64,000 nucleotides of DNA from Thraustochytrium sp. TN22. Taxonomy: Eukaryota > Sar > Bigyra > Thraustochytrida > Thraustochytriidae. The stretch lies in assembly GCA_013306675.1 (NCBI GenBank), contig JABLUY010000067.1:62001-126000 (forward strand). The letters are read 5' to 3'. A model generated the notes under the pieces. That model was not told the origin of the DNA and ran no database searches. It saw only the letters and a program-made list of their open reading frames with translations. Of the stretch, positions 19,218 to 29,567 are shown in pieces. The stretch's first letter is position 1. Each line of letters begins with the position of its first letter. Position numbers and translations under genes: made by a program.

Positions 19218-21600
19218 CCTCGCCGCCGCGCTCCCGCTTCAACCTCGCGCGACCGACCGCTGCCCGATCGAGACTCCGCGCGCCAGCCCTTCGCGACTCG
19301 GCTCGGGGCGATTGGATTTGCTTTTGGTTTTTCGTGAAGTCTGTGCTCCTCGCAGGTTCATCCGGCATCGACTCTGGTTGGCTGCCGGGCGGCCCCGGAT
19401 TTCCGCCGCAAGCCGGACTTCCGGGCCTGCGCTCCAAGCCCGCGCTGGACCGCCTGCCCGCGGGCGCCAGCGGCGCCAAGCGCGAGCGCAGCGCGAGGCT
19501 CGAGCGCAGCGCGAGCTGCCCGGCCAGCAGAGCCCATCCAATGCCATCATCGGACTCGACGAGCGACCACGACTCGTCGGAGGCGTGGCCGACTCGCGCG
19601 GCCTTGCATTTTCTCCTGGAGTCGGCGGACTCCAGGGCCAGTGGCACCTGCACTTTCTCATCCTCGGGCCCGTGCAGGCAGTGGCCAGGCGTGGCCAGGC
19701 CTTGCGCTGACGACGAACGCCGCAGCGCGAGCGACGACATCGCGGGCGCGAGGCGGCGTAGTTGCAGACTGAGTCCGCGCGGCTGCCACTGGCACCGCAG
19801 TGCTCGCTGGCTGCCAGGCGCAGGGCCGTCGTAGTAGGGTACCAGGCTGAGATGAGGACAGTGCTGGCGGACCCGGCGCCCTCCGAGTCCGAGCCGATCA
19901 TCGGCAGCGTGGACAGCAGAAGACGCGGGTCAGAGGGCTTGCGAGGTTGCGAGGCAGTTCGAGAGAGTGCTGCCGTGGCATGGCCGAGGCACGTGCCGCG
20001 GGCCTTGTTGCAGTGCCAGTGCTTGGTCCGGAGAAGCCGTGGGAGAGGAGCGGAATAACGAAGGCTGGCCGCGCGACGCGCGCCCTTGGGCACTGGAATA
20101 GGGCCAGGGAGTCACCATGTTCTTCTTCTCGAAGACGAAGAGACACTTGAACTCGGCGCTTCATCATCTTCAGGACGCGGCCAGGGGAGGCGCCAGGTTC
20201 CAGCCACGGCAAGTCTTGACTTTTGGCCAAGTAATAAGTAGAGGGTTCTCCAGCTCACGCTGCTAAGCGCGAGCTTAGAGGTGCCAGGCAGCTAGGCAAG
20301 CCGGTTCACGAGCGAGCGCAAGAAGCCGAGCCTCCTGTGCATCCTGCTGGGACGTTCCTGAGCCCGGCCAGGGGGGGGCTCGTAGTGAGCTAGCTCTCCA
20401 AACGCGTGCGTCCGCTGCGCTCACAGTTTCCATTGTCTGTCAGCTTGCGAACATCGCAGAGCTCGTCTCAGCAGCCAGGTGACGAGCATAGTGTCCAAGG
20501 AGAAAAAGAAGAATCGAGTGAGTCAGAGGCCAAGCAAGACGCCTGCGGCCTTGCATGCCCCGCCCCACGGTCCCCACCCCCCTCCAGTGGCACGCCGCCA
20601 CGCCGCCGCCTGGCTGCCAGCGGCGGCCCAAACCAAAATTTAGGTCACTTGCGATCTTGGGACTTGCAGCCCAGGTGATGACGCAGCAGCAAATCGGTGT
20701 TGACGACGACGGCGAGCAAGCCGCAGGGCAACGTGAATCCGGCGGCCAGACTGTCGCGGACACACGCACGGCGAGCCGCAAAGCAGGCTGGCGTGGCTCT
20801 GATGAAGTGACGCGCAAGCTGCGTTTGCGCAGGTTCCATCGCCGTGGATGGGGGGCGGTGGTCACTGAGTCACTCATTGATTGCATCATCATGCTCGTTG
20901 CTGCACTGCCTGCATGCGCGAGCGGCGAGCGCCCGCCCGATCTTGCGCGCTGGAGAGAACCGCGAACACCTTGGATCTTCGCCAGCCTGGGCGAGTGCAA
21001 GCGCCGCATTGACAGTGAAGGCGCGGTGACGGGAAGCGGGGTCGCCGTGCTCGAGCTCCCGTCCGCCAGCTGCGCAAACTAGCTCGCGCGCGCACAAGTG
21101 CAGCTCGCCCGTCCGTACGACAATACGTAGAAATGTTTAGCACGCCCGAGCACTGCACGGCACGACAACAACGAAAGCTTCGCGGAGGCCCGCGAAGCTG
21201 GCACTACTAGTAGGCCTAGCAGCTGCCAGCCAGCCTTTGATACCACCCACCCACTCACAAAGCATGACCGGCCGGGCGGGCGGTGTTGGCGTCGTCGACA
21301 AGACGACGACGCAGGCGCACGTGCTGTCTCGCTTCCCGTTCCTGCGCGCACTGCGCTGTGCTGCGCTGCGCTGCGCTGCCAGAGGCTGACTAAGTTATCG
21401 ATTATCGATCCATTCGCATCGCACCGCCCGCACTGTGCGGTCGGTACCACCCCGGTAGCCTGCTGGTGCCTCCGAGTGGTCGCGGCGTGGCGTGTCGAGG
21501 CGGCGGCAGTGCCAGTGGCGCGCGGCAAAACCCAATCTCTTGAAGAAATCGAATCAACCAGGTTGCTCGGCATCGCGAGAGCGGCAGAGAGCGCAGCGAG
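19218..21600. promoter_or_regulatory. 2.4-kb divergent spacer, ATAD3 / thiolase
   Basis: This is the longest gene-free stretch in the window. Open frames here (for example 20555-21082 plus and 19898-20230 minus) show no domain, signal peptide or conserved motif. CACTGGCAC/CAGTGCCAG-type sites recur at about 19640, 19785, 20010, 20585 and 21508. An ACGACTCG-type site occurs at about 19570. A TGCGC pentamer run lies at about 21355-21382. It presumably carries both promoters. An intron-rich or non-coding gene cannot be excluded. Confidence 0.4.
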
Positions 21601-22797
21601 ATGGCGGGCAAGCAGGCGGTGATCGTGGCGGCATGCCGCACGGCGATCGGCAACTTTGGCGGCGCGCTGAGCGGCGTGGCGGCCTCGTCGCTGGGCGCCC
21701 GCGTCATCGAGGAGGCGTTGGGCCGCGGCAAGGTGGACCCCAAGGCCGTCGATGAGGTGATCATGGGCCAGGTGCTGCAGGCCGGCGTGGGCCAGAACGG
21801 CGCGCGGCAGGCGGCGCTCGAGGCCGGCCTGGACGTGGCCGTGCCGTCGATGACCATCAACAAGGTGTGCGGCAGCGGGCTCAAGTCGGTCATGCTGGCG
21901 GCGCAGTCGGTGCAGTGCGGCCTGGCCGAGGTCGTCGTGGCCGGCGGCATGGAGAACATGTCCATGAGCCCGCACATTCTGCCCAAGAGCCGCGACGGCC
22001 AGCGCATGGGCCCGTGGGCGCTCGAGGACACCATGATCAAGGACGGCCTCACCTGCGCCATGAACAAGTACCACATGGGCATCACCGCCGAGAACATTGT
22101 GGAGAAGTACGGCCTCACGCGCGAGGAGCAGGACGCCTTCGCCGCGCGCTCGCAGAACCGCGCCGAGAAGGCCCAGGCTGAGGGCGCCTTCGTGGACGAG
22201 ATCGTGCCGATCGAGATCCCGCAGCGCCGCGGCGACCCCATCGTCTTCGACAAGGACGAGTTCATCAAGAAGGGCATCACCGCCGAGGGCCTCGCCAAGC
22301 TGCGCCCGGCCTTCAAGAAGGACGGCACTGTCACGGCCGCCAACGCCTCCGGCATCAACGACGGCGCCGCCGCGCTCGTCGTCACCTCGCTCGAGGCCGC
22401 CCAGGCCATGGGCGCGCCCATCCTCGCCCGCATCGCCGCCTACGCCTCGGCCGGCGTCGACCCCTCCATCATGGGCATGGGCCCGGTCCCGGCCACCCAG
22501 CTCTGCCTCTCGCGCGCCGGCTGGACCGTCGCCGACCTCGACGTGATCGAGGCCAACGAGGCCTTCGCCGCCCAGAGCCTTGCCGTCTGCAAGGAGCTCG
22601 GCTTTGACGACGCCAAGGTCAACATCAACGGCGGCGCCATCTCCCTCGGCCACCCCATTGGCGCCTCCGGCGCGCGCGTGCTCGTCACCCTGCTCCACAC
22701 CATGCAGAAGGACCCCAGCCTCAAGAAGGGCCTCGCCACCCTCTGCATTGGTGGCGGCCAGGGCGTTGCCCTCGCCGTCGAGAAGTACGAGGAGTAA
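21601..22797 (+). CDS. ACAT: Acetyl-CoA C-acetyltransferase (biosynthetic thiolase)
   Basis: The 398-residue thiolase is complete. It condenses two acetyl-CoA to acetoacetyl-CoA, or the reverse, at the head of the mevalonate pathway and of ketone metabolism. The nucleophile Cys90 lies in NKVCGSG. The catalytic His351 (GHPIGASG) and the base Cys382 (CIGGGQG) are present, as is the NEAFAAQ motif. There is no N-terminal extension: the first strand starts at residue 5. A cytosolic enzyme is therefore more likely than a mitochondrial or peroxisomal one, and the C-terminus KYEE is not a peroxisomal signal. The codon bias is very strong toward C/G third positions, as in a highly expressed gene. A pyrimidine-rich 3' UTR (about 22838-22890) follows. 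Its stop is 132 bp from the convergent P450 gene. Confidence 0.96.
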   Translation: MAGKQAVIVAACRTAIGNFGGALSGVAASSLGARVIEEALGRGKVDPKAVDEVIMGQVLQAGVGQNGARQAALEAGLDVAVPSMTINKVCGSGLKSVMLAAQSVQCGLAEVVVAGGMENMSMSPHILPKSRDGQRMGPWALEDTMIKDGLTCAMNKYHMGITAENIVEKYGLTREEQDAFAARSQNRAEKAQAEGAFVDEIVPIEIPQRRGDPIVFDKDEFIKKGITAEGLAKLRPAFKKDGTVTAANASGINDGAAALVVTSLEAAQAMGAPILARIAAYASAGVDPSIMGMGPVPATQLCLSRAGWTVADLDVIEANEAFAAQSLAVCKELGFDDAKVNINGGAISLGHPIGASGARVLVTLLHTMQKDPSLKKGLATLCIGGGQGVALAVEKYEE

Positions 22798-22929
22798 ACT
22801 CATCGACGACCAGAAACAATCTTTTCTACCGTGTGCTCTCTCTTTCCCTCTTTCTCTCTCCCTTTCTCTCTTTCAAAGTTTCTCTTTTTCCTTTGTGTGG
22901 GACGAATCAAGCACTTACTTGCTCGAGAG

Positions 22930-24599
22930 CTAGGCCTGGGTAGTACCAGAGTCGGCTGCCCTGCGGGTCAGCTTGAGCTGCGGAAACGGGTCGGGAGTGC
23001 CCAGGGCGCTCCCCATCGTGTACTTGGGCCTTGCCTGGCCCGGTGGGTCCAACTCGATCGTGTAGCGACGCACGAGCTCCACCAGCAGCATCGACAGCTC
23101 CAGCGTTGCGGCGCGCCGCCCGATGCAGTGCCGCGACCCGGCGCCGAAGGCCGAGGCAGCGGGAAAGTCCAGTTTGCTCACCGGGCACCCCGACGCGCGC
23201 CGCTCCTGCACGTTCTCGCGAAGGTACCGCGTGTAGTCGAAGGTCCCAGCATCGGCCACAAGGCTCGCGTCCCGCATCTGCGTCATGGGAACCATGATGA
23301 GCGGCGTCCCGGCCGGCACGCGCACGCGTGAGCTCGGCAGCACGGTGTCGTGTGTCAGCGTGCGCCGTCGCGCTGACACCTGGGCCGGGTACACGCGGTT
23401 CGCTTCCTTGAAGAAGGCGTTCATCACGGGCATGGACACCTCTCGCGAGAAGGGCTCGCGGCCCAGCTGTGTCCGAATCTCATCGCGCAGCGCCGTCTGC
23501 GCTGCCGGCTCGTACGCAAGCGCGACCATGAGCCAGTTCAGAGCATCTGCCGTCGTGCCCATGCCGGCCGGCAGCAGCGCTGTCAGCAGGCCCACCATCT
23601 CGTCCCTCGACACGCCCTGCTCGTCGCGTAGGTCCGCGAACCAGCACTTGGGCATGTCTGTGCGATCGAAGTGCTTGTCAACTTCGGCAGCGGCCAGGTC
23701 TACCATGCTGTCAAAGGACTTCTCCATTGTCCTGCGTCGACATCAACCGTCAATCCTCTCCCCTCGCCCGTCCCCTGTAACGACGTCGAACGTACCTGTA
23801 CGCACGGGGCGGGTGCAGCCAGCGCGGCATGATGTGCATGATGGCAGCGATGCGGATCGTGTACGGCTCGAGGTCGACCACGCCCTTGATCGGGTTCGCA
23901 CACGCTGGGTCCGTGAGGCCCGCGGTCTCGCCAAATGTCAGTGCGTAGAAGAGCTCGAAAGCAGTCAGTCGGCCCCACTCCGGCAGCGCGTCCGTGTAGT
24001 GCTCGATGTTGTCCACCGCCCGGCGCGCCCCGCCCGCCACCGCGGCGGCATACTTGCCTACCGCATTCGAGTTGATGCCTGGCGTCAGCAGGGCGCGAGT
24101 CTCGGTCCATGGCTTGCCGGTCTTGAGGATGCCCGACACGCGGGGCGTCGAGGCGAACTTTTGGTCAAAGTATTTGATCATGGCCTGCATGCTCACAATG
24201 CCTTCGACGTCCTCACCGTTCGACACCCTGTACACGTGCGCGATGTCCTCATGCTCGTTCAACACGAGCGACGTTCGCCCCCGTGGGTCCTTGATGCGCA
24301 CGATCGGCCCGTACTGCTCGTACAGCGCCGTGTACTCCCTACGCTCGTCGTTGAGCTGCGAGACGAGACTCGTCGTCGTTAGTCGTCGCCGTCGACGCTC
24401 TGCGCGCCGCACGCACCATCTTGAGCAGCCACCAGTACCCCGGCCCGGGCACCTCGTCCATCTCACGCAACGGGCCCTGGTCGTGGTCGCCAGCCTGCGC
24501 CGCCTGCGCGGCCTGCGCGGCCTGCGTCAAGTTGCGCATCTTGCGCCACCGAGCGGCGTGCTTGCGCACCGTCATCGTCGCCGTCCTTCGAGCTAGCAT
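22930..24599 (-). CDS. Cytochrome P450, mitochondrial-clan type, three exons
   Basis: Exons are 24599-24417, 24355-23796 and 23731-22930 and join to 514 residues. Both introns (61 and 64 bp) are GT-AG with donors GTGCGT and GTACGT, and the first has a CTAAC branch site. The junctions restore exact colinearity with the neighbouring paralogue. The I-helix AGMGTTADAL, the K-helix Glu-Arg pair (KEANR), and the haem ligand Cys450 in FGAGSRHCIGR are present. The N-terminal 35 residues are rich in Arg and Ala with no Glu and a single Asp before EVPGPGYWW, like a mitochondrial presequence. The block before the I-helix resembles the mitochondrial (CYP11/24/27) clan, so electrons probably come from ferredoxin. 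The substrate is unknown. The start is the first ATG of exon 1; a second ATG eight codons later is possible. Confidence 0.85.
23732..23795 (-). other. Intron 2 of the first P450 gene
   Basis: This is a 64-bp GT-AG, phase-2 intron (exon end CAG, donor GTACGT, acceptor CGACGCAG). Splicing gives PPRAYRTMEKSFDSM, aligned with PPFAYQIMSRSFNKL in the intronless neighbour. Confidence 0.87.
24356..24416 (-). other. Intron 1 of the first P450 gene
   Basis: This is a 61-bp GT-AG, phase-0 intron. The donor GTGCGT follows an AAG-ATG exon end. A CTAAC branch-like site precedes the acceptor CTCGCAG. Removing it joins PGPGYWWLLKM to LNDERREYTALYEQ, matching the uninterrupted paralogue at 25125-26633. Confidence 0.85.
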
Positions 24600-24672
24600 C
24601 GTGCTCGAACCCGCGGGCCGCCTGTCTGCCTGCCCCCTCTTGCCCTGCGCGCGTCCGCCCGCCCCGTGTGCC

Positions 24673-25029
24673 GCGAGCGAGGCCTCGAAAGGAGTTTGAC
24701 AGCCGTGCAGGGTCCTCGCAACGCTTCTTGGCGAACCCCACCGCGACGTAGGCCTCTAGCTAGTACATGCTGGAACATGAATGAACGTGTCGACGCGAGC
24801 GAGGCCTCGAAAGGAGTTTGGCAGACGTGCAGGGTCCTCACAACGCTTCTTGGCGAACCCCACCGCGACGTAGGCCTCTAGCTAGTACATGCTGGTACAT
24901 GAATGAACGTGTCGACGCGAGCGAGGCCTCGAAAGGAGTTTGGCAGACGTGCAGGGTTCTCACAACGCTTCTTGGCGAACCCCACCGCGATGTAGGCCTA
25001 GCTAGTACATGCTGGTACATCGTGTCGAC
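24673..25029. repeat. Three tandem copies of a 122-bp repeat between the P450 genes
   Basis: Copies start at 24673, 24795 and 24917. The first two are 122 bp. The third is 113 bp because it lacks two short pieces. Copies differ at only a few positions. Each carries a doubled GTACAT spaced by GCTG and a GGCCTCGAAAGG core. The array starts 74 bp upstream of the first P450 ATG and lies beyond the 3' end of the second P450. It could be promoter-proximal for one gene and 3' flank for the other. Confidence 0.9.
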
Positions 25030-25124
25030 ACTGCAGAAGGCCAAAACAAAAGAGCATTCCGTGATGTCCCGTCCTGGTGATTATTTATTCGTTTCAACGT
25101 GACGCGCCTTTGGGCTCTTCAAGG

Positions 25125-26633
25125 TCAAAGCTTGCGGAGCGAGAGGCTTGGAAAGGGGCTGGGCACGCCAAAGTTGTCCATCTTGTAGCCCGGGAGGGGC
25201 TGGTTGGGCGGGTCGAGCGCGAGCTCGTAGCGGCGCAAGAGCGTGGCGAGCAGGATGCGCAGCTCGGTCTCGGCGGCACGACGACCCACGCAGACCCGAG
25301 ATCCGCCGCCAAAGGGGTGCGTGGCGATGCCATGGTCAAGCCTCGCCGCCGGGCAGCCGCGGCGAGCCCGGACCTGGTCGCGAAAGTAGCGCTCTGGACG
25401 GAACTGGTCGGCGTCAGGAACGTCCTCGTCCTTGTGCACCATGGCCATGCCGGGCGCGAGGATTAGGGGCGTACCGGCCGGCACGCGCACGCGCGAGTGC
25501 GGCAGGACGATCTCGTGCGAGAGCTTGCGCATGCGCATCGAGTAGTGCACCGGATGCAGGCGATTGACCTCCTTGAAGAAGGCCTCCAGGTACGGGAGCT
25601 TGACGTCGCGGCGGTAAGAGCCGTCGTCGCCCAACGCCTCGCGCATCTCGTCGCGGATCTTCGTCTGCGCCTCCGGGTAGTAGGCAAGCGCCATGAGCAG
25701 CCACTGCAGCTGGTTCGAGGTGGTGCCGACGCCGACGGGCAGCAGGCCGGTGAGCACCGGGACGAGCTGGTCGCGTGAGAGCTGCTGCGCGAGGTCCTTG
25801 AACCAGCAGCGGCGCAGGTCATCCTTGCGAGCGAAGAGCTCTTCAACCTGCTCTTGCGCCACGTCCGCGAGCTTGTTGAAGCTGCGCGACATGATCTGGT
25901 ACGCAAAGGGCGGCTGCGCGAAGCTGGGCATGAGATGCGACCAGGCGGCGATGGCGGCGCCGGACTTGTCGAGATCGATGACCTCGCGCAGGCGCGTGGT
26001 GGTGGATGGGTCAGTCACGCGCTCGCAGTTGGCCAGCATGAGGGCCGTGAAAAGGTCGAAGGCCGCAAGCTTGGTCCAGCGCGGCAGCGACGTGCGGTAG
26101 TGCTCGATGTGGTCCACGGCCGCTCGCGCCGCGTCCTCAATGGCGGGCGCGTATTCGTTGACGGCCTCCGAGTTGATGCCCGGAGACAGCACCTCCCGGG
26201 CGCGCTTCCAGCGCTCCCCCGTTCCGGACAGCCCAAAAAGGATGTTGTCCTCGCCATTGCCGAAGCGCTCGGTGAACCACCGCCGCAGCAGCTGAATCGT
26301 GATGGCGCCCTCCACGTCTGGGCCCTCGCTCTGGTACACGTGCGTGATGTCGCCGTGGTCGAAGACCACCAGGCCCACCAGGCCCTTGGTGTCGCGTACG
26401 CGTGCCGCGCCTTCGCGCCGGCCCGTCTGCTCGTACAGGTCGCGGTACGCCTTGGGCTCGTCCCAGACCAGCTTCGGCAGCCACAGCCACCCGGGCCCGG
26501 GCACGTCCTCCACCTCTCGCAGTGCGGGCCCCGTCTCGGCGCTCGCTGTCAGCGGCCTCAACTGCCGCGCCAAGCGCTGGCCCACCGCCAAGCGCTGGCC
26601 CGCCGCCAAGCCCCGCGTGCGCATTGTGATCAT
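25125..26633 (-). CDS. Cytochrome P450, mitochondrial-clan type, intronless paralogue
   Basis: The protein has 502 residues from the ATG at 26633 (MITMRTRG). This start gives an Arg/Ala/Gln-rich leader followed by EVEDVPGPGWLW. It aligns end to end with the preceding P450. Oxygen-activation motif VGVGTTSNQL, K-helix KEVNR, and haem ligand Cys448 in FGGGSRVCVGR are intact, so a working haem-thiolate monooxygenase is expected. The presequence-like N-terminus suggests mitochondria. No intron is present where the neighbour has two. Same orientation, adjacency and shared motifs indicate a tandem duplication. The longer upstream frame was rejected because the extra 59 residues have no counterpart in the paralogue. 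Confidence 0.88.
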   Translation of the reverse strand: MITMRTRGLAAGQRLAVGQRLARQLRPLTASAETGPALREVEDVPGPGWLWLPKLVWDEPKAYRDLYEQTGRREGAARVRDTKGLVGLVVFDHGDITHVYQSEGPDVEGAITIQLLRRWFTERFGNGEDNILFGLSGTGERWKRAREVLSPGINSEAVNEYAPAIEDAARAAVDHIEHYRTSLPRWTKLAAFDLFTALMLANCERVTDPSTTTRLREVIDLDKSGAAIAAWSHLMPSFAQPPFAYQIMSRSFNKLADVAQEQVEELFARKDDLRRCWFKDLAQQLSRDQLVPVLTGLLPVGVGTTSNQLQWLLMALAYYPEAQTKIRDEMREALGDDGSYRRDVKLPYLEAFFKEVNRLHPVHYSMRMRKLSHEIVLPHSRVRVPAGTPLILAPGMAMVHKDEDVPDADQFRPERYFRDQVRARRGCPAARLDHGIATHPFGGGSRVCVGRRAAETELRILLATLLRRYELALDPPNQPLPGYKMDNFGVPSPFPSLSLRKL

Positions 26634-27608
26634 TTCGACGAGCACTTGCAGATCTGCGGCTGGCCTGGCGGCCGCCCCAGGAGGAGCATCCGACCGATCG
26701 CCCGCGGCCGGGCCGCGCGGACCGCTTGCTTGATCGTGCAGGCAAGTTCCGTCTTGCCGCACAAGCGCGAAACCGTGCTGCACCAACGCGTGTTCACGGC
26801 CAGGCTGCACTGCTGCACACTGCAGGCTGGCTGGCGAGTCCGGGTTCCGTGGGATCGCGCCGTGGGATCTTGGGATAATGGGAGTCAGCGCGGTCTCACA
26901 TCAGCGCGAGCGGCGGGCCGGGCGTGAGCAGCGGAGCTGCGGAAGTCGGGACGGGGCACTACCATGGTAACGCTACTGCTGTGCCAGCCAAAGCGAACCG
27001 GTGGCCGACGTGGCCAGCAACACTGGCAGTCGAGAGCGAGCGAGGACGGCGACCGTGAGGTCAGAGAGACGAAGAGCGGAGCTCACTTGCTCTTGGCCAT
27101 GAAAGTCGGCCGAGGGGAGAGTCCGACGAAGGAATGAGAGCCAGCAGTTCGTGCTGCTTTTGCAATGCATGCACGATTCCAATTCTAATCGAGCCAACTG
27201 CCAGCTTACAGTCCACATCGGCGCCGTACGGGAGCGTGCGCGTTGACCTCGGCATCGTGCTCCTTCCCTCTTCCAGGCAGAGAAAGCCGCACTCCCGCGG
27301 GCACGCACGCAAGCACGTCTGAGCGAGGCTCAAGGCACGGGCCGAGCTTGCGTGCCTAGCCGTGCCGATGCATTAGCACCGCAGCGCGGCCCTCTGCATC
27401 CGTGCATCCATGCATCGTGCTTGCATGCTTCCAATGCTTGGCCATAAAGGGGCCCATCGGGAAGAGGCCCAAAGAACCGGCGGTCCCGGGCGCGCAGTGC
27501 CCCAGAGGCAGGAGAAGGACTGGTTGGCGCGCGGCGGGCGCGGGCCGGGCTCGGGCGGGCGGGCGCGGGCGCGCGCAGAAAGGGCGGCGGGCGAGCGAGC
27601 AGGGGAGG
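26634..27608. promoter_or_regulatory. Divergent spacer, P450 / L1-domain gene
   Basis: This 975-bp spacer has no recognisable gene. It should contain both promoters. A CACTGGCAG site is at about 27021. A cluster of CTGCACTGC and CACTGCAGG sequence lies at about 26808-26828, close to the P450 start. The 120 bases before the ATG at 27609 are GGGC-rich. Confidence 0.4.
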
Positions 27609-28862
27609 ATGGCGCGCGCTGAGGGCACCGCGAAGGCGGCGAAGGCGGCCGGGCTGCCGGCGGCGCGCAAGGGCAAGGGCGCGGGCAAGCGCGCGGCGCC
27701 CAAGACCAAGGCGGAGCGGCTGGAGGAGAAGAAGGCGGAGGTGGAGCGCAAGACGGCGTCGGAGGAGCGCAAGGAGGCGCGGGCGACGCAGAGCCAGCAC
27801 TCGGAGCTGCTCGCCGAGGCGGAGCAGCACGTGGACGAGAAGCAGGTGCTGGCCGCCGTGCAGGCGCTGGTCAAGCACGTCAAGCTGCGCCGCGCCAAGG
27901 TGCGCGCGGAGAAGGAGAAGCGCGACCTGCTGGATGATGACGAGGACTCGGACGAGGAGGCCGTGGCGGACGGCGAGGAGGTGGCGCGGCGGGTGGTGGA
28001 CAGCAACGACACGGTCTTCGTGGCGGTGGCCCTCAAGCGCGCCGGCACGACGGAGCGCGTGACGGGCCGCGCGCACCGCATCACGGTGCGGCACCCCTTG
28101 GCGGCGCCGGGCGGCGACCGCACCATCTGCCTGTTCGCCAAGGACAAGGCGGAGGCAGAGAAGTGGCTCGCGGAGAGCCCCATCCCGGGCCTCAAGCGCG
28201 TCATCTCGCTGCAGCAGGTGCGCACGCAGTTCAACCGCTTCCAAGCGCTGCGCGACCTGTCTGCCTCGTACGACAGCTTCCTGGCGGACGACCGCATCAT
28301 GCTCATGCTGCCCAAGCTGCTGGGCAAGCGCTGCTTTTATGGCACGCGTAAGCGGCCCATGCCGATCCGCCTTGCCGTCAAGGGCCAGGTGGCCGGCTCG
28401 CTCGAGTCGCGCGCGCGCGTCGCCATGGCCAGCGCCTACATGGTGTACCAGGGCACGCAAAACAGCGTCCGCGCCGCGCCGCTCCAGATGGCCCCGGAGA
28501 ACATCGCCGAGAACGTCATGGATGTCATTGCGGGCACCGTCGCGCACGTGCCCGGCGGCTGGGCCAACGTGCAGGGCATTCACATCAAGACCGGCAACAG
28601 CCTGCCGCTCCCCGTGTACAGGTCCCTGCCCACGGAGCAGGAGCAGGAGGAGCAGGAGCAGGAGGCCGAGGTCGAGACCAAGGAGGCCAAGACGCCCAAG
28701 GAGGCCGCCAAGCCCAAGGAGGCCGCCAAGCCCAAGAAGACGCCTGCCAAGCGCAAGCAGCCCGAGCCCGCCGCCGAGGACGCTGCCCCCGCTGCCAAGG
28801 CCACCAAGGCCAAGGCCTCCACGGCCAAGAAGGCGCGCAAGCCGGCGGCCAAGAAGGCATAA
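27609..28862 (+). CDS. RSL1D1: Ribosomal L1-domain nucleolar protein (UTP30/RSL1D1/CIC1 family)
   Basis: The 417-residue protein starts in a GAGG-ATG-GC context. A basic Lys/Ala-rich head and a helical Glu/Lys region precede the L1-like domain at about residues 75-330. The family segment YDSFLADDRIMLMLPKLLGK, followed by RKRPMPIRL, is clear near residues 220-255 and aligns with human RSL1D1. The tail, about 70 residues, is histone-H1-like, with repeated PKEAAK and AKKA blocks. Homologues bind pre-rRNA and assist early ribosome assembly in the nucleolus. The L1 fold lacks the full set of conserved rRNA-contact residues of ribosomal L1, as is usual for this family. Copies of the last codons and of the 3' flank are repeated downstream. 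Confidence 0.85.
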   Translation: MARAEGTAKAAKAAGLPAARKGKGAGKRAAPKTKAERLEEKKAEVERKTASEERKEARATQSQHSELLAEAEQHVDEKQVLAAVQALVKHVKLRRAKVRAEKEKRDLLDDDEDSDEEAVADGEEVARRVVDSNDTVFVAVALKRAGTTERVTGRAHRITVRHPLAAPGGDRTICLFAKDKAEAEKWLAESPIPGLKRVISLQQVRTQFNRFQALRDLSASYDSFLADDRIMLMLPKLLGKRCFYGTRKRPMPIRLAVKGQVAGSLESRARVAMASAYMVYQGTQNSVRAAPLQMAPENIAENVMDVIAGTVAHVPGGWANVQGIHIKTGNSLPLPVYRSLPTEQEQEEQEQEAEVETKEAKTPKEAAKPKEAAKPKKTPAKRKQPEPAAEDAAPAAKATKAKASTAKKARKPAAKKA

Positions 28863-29300
28863 GTGCAGTGAGTCCACAACGCCTTGGCCGCACTGCAAGC
28901 CGGCCTCGCTCAGGCCGCCCGACCACCCGGTCCGCTCGTCGGCCAAGAAGGCATAAGTAGTTCCGTGCATGCACTTGCATGCACGCCACGCCCTGCCCTG
29001 CCAAACAATACTTTTTCGTAAACAAAAGCGATGTGCAGTGAGTCGACAACGCCTTGGCCGCACTACGAGGCAGGCTGCGAACGGTGACCACGATGACCGC
29101 TCTCGTCAACCAGGAGTCGTCAATGCCATGGCCGCACAGCAAGCCGGGCCGCGGGCTGACCGTTCTCGTAAACAAAAGCGATGTGCAGGGAGTCGACAAT
29201 GCCTCGGCCGCACTGCAAGCCGGGGCCTGCCTCGCTCCAGCTTGAAGGCAGGCTGCGAACAGTTACCATGACGACCGCCCCGGGCGGTCCGCTCGTCCCC
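28863..29300. repeat. Degenerate duplications of the 3' end of the L1-domain gene
   Basis: The final codons of the gene (GCCAAGAAGGCATAAG, 28848-28863) reappear at 28941-28956. A 3'-flank unit of about 40 bp, containing GTGCAGTGAGTCGACAA and a GGCCGCACTGCAAGCCG end, occurs four times in diverged form, near 28863, 29033, 29111 and 29184. A CGTAAACAAAAGCGATGTG block occurs near 29018 and 29167. A GCAGGCTGCGAAC block occurs near 29070 and 29250. The order suggests repeated local duplication of a gene terminus. Confidence 0.75.
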
Positions 29301-29523
29301 GTGTCGCAGCCGTCAGGTCCGTCACTGCACCGCGCTTGCAAGAAAAGAAAGAAATCGAAGCGGCACAGGTTGACGGCAGCTCCGAAGCTCCAGCTCAGGC
29401 TGAGTCCAGCAGCTCGCTCGCAGCCGACGCGACGTTGGGCCAGGCGGTCGCCGCGAGGTCGGTCGTCCCCGTTCAACCGCTTCCGCTGTGGCCCGACGAG
29501 CGAAATGATCTCGCTGTGAGAAG

Positions 29524-29567
<44 letters not shown>

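Noticed and set aside
17259-19337. 692-codon open frame antisense to ATAD3
   Set aside because: It is rich in Leu/Ala/Gly/Val and His without motifs. The opposite strand has intact Walker A and B and the ATAD3 signature.
20555-21082. 175-codon frame in the ATAD3-thiolase spacer
   Set aside because: It has no recognisable motif and a mixed composition unlike the neighbouring genes. It was kept only as part of the spacer.
21079-22803. 574-codon frame antisense to thiolase
   Set aside because: The shadow arises from extreme third-position GC of the thiolase. It has no family match.
24673-25029. CRISPR-like array
   Set aside because: There are three 122-bp head-to-tail copies without unique spacers, in a eukaryotic context. 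It is a simple tandem repeat.
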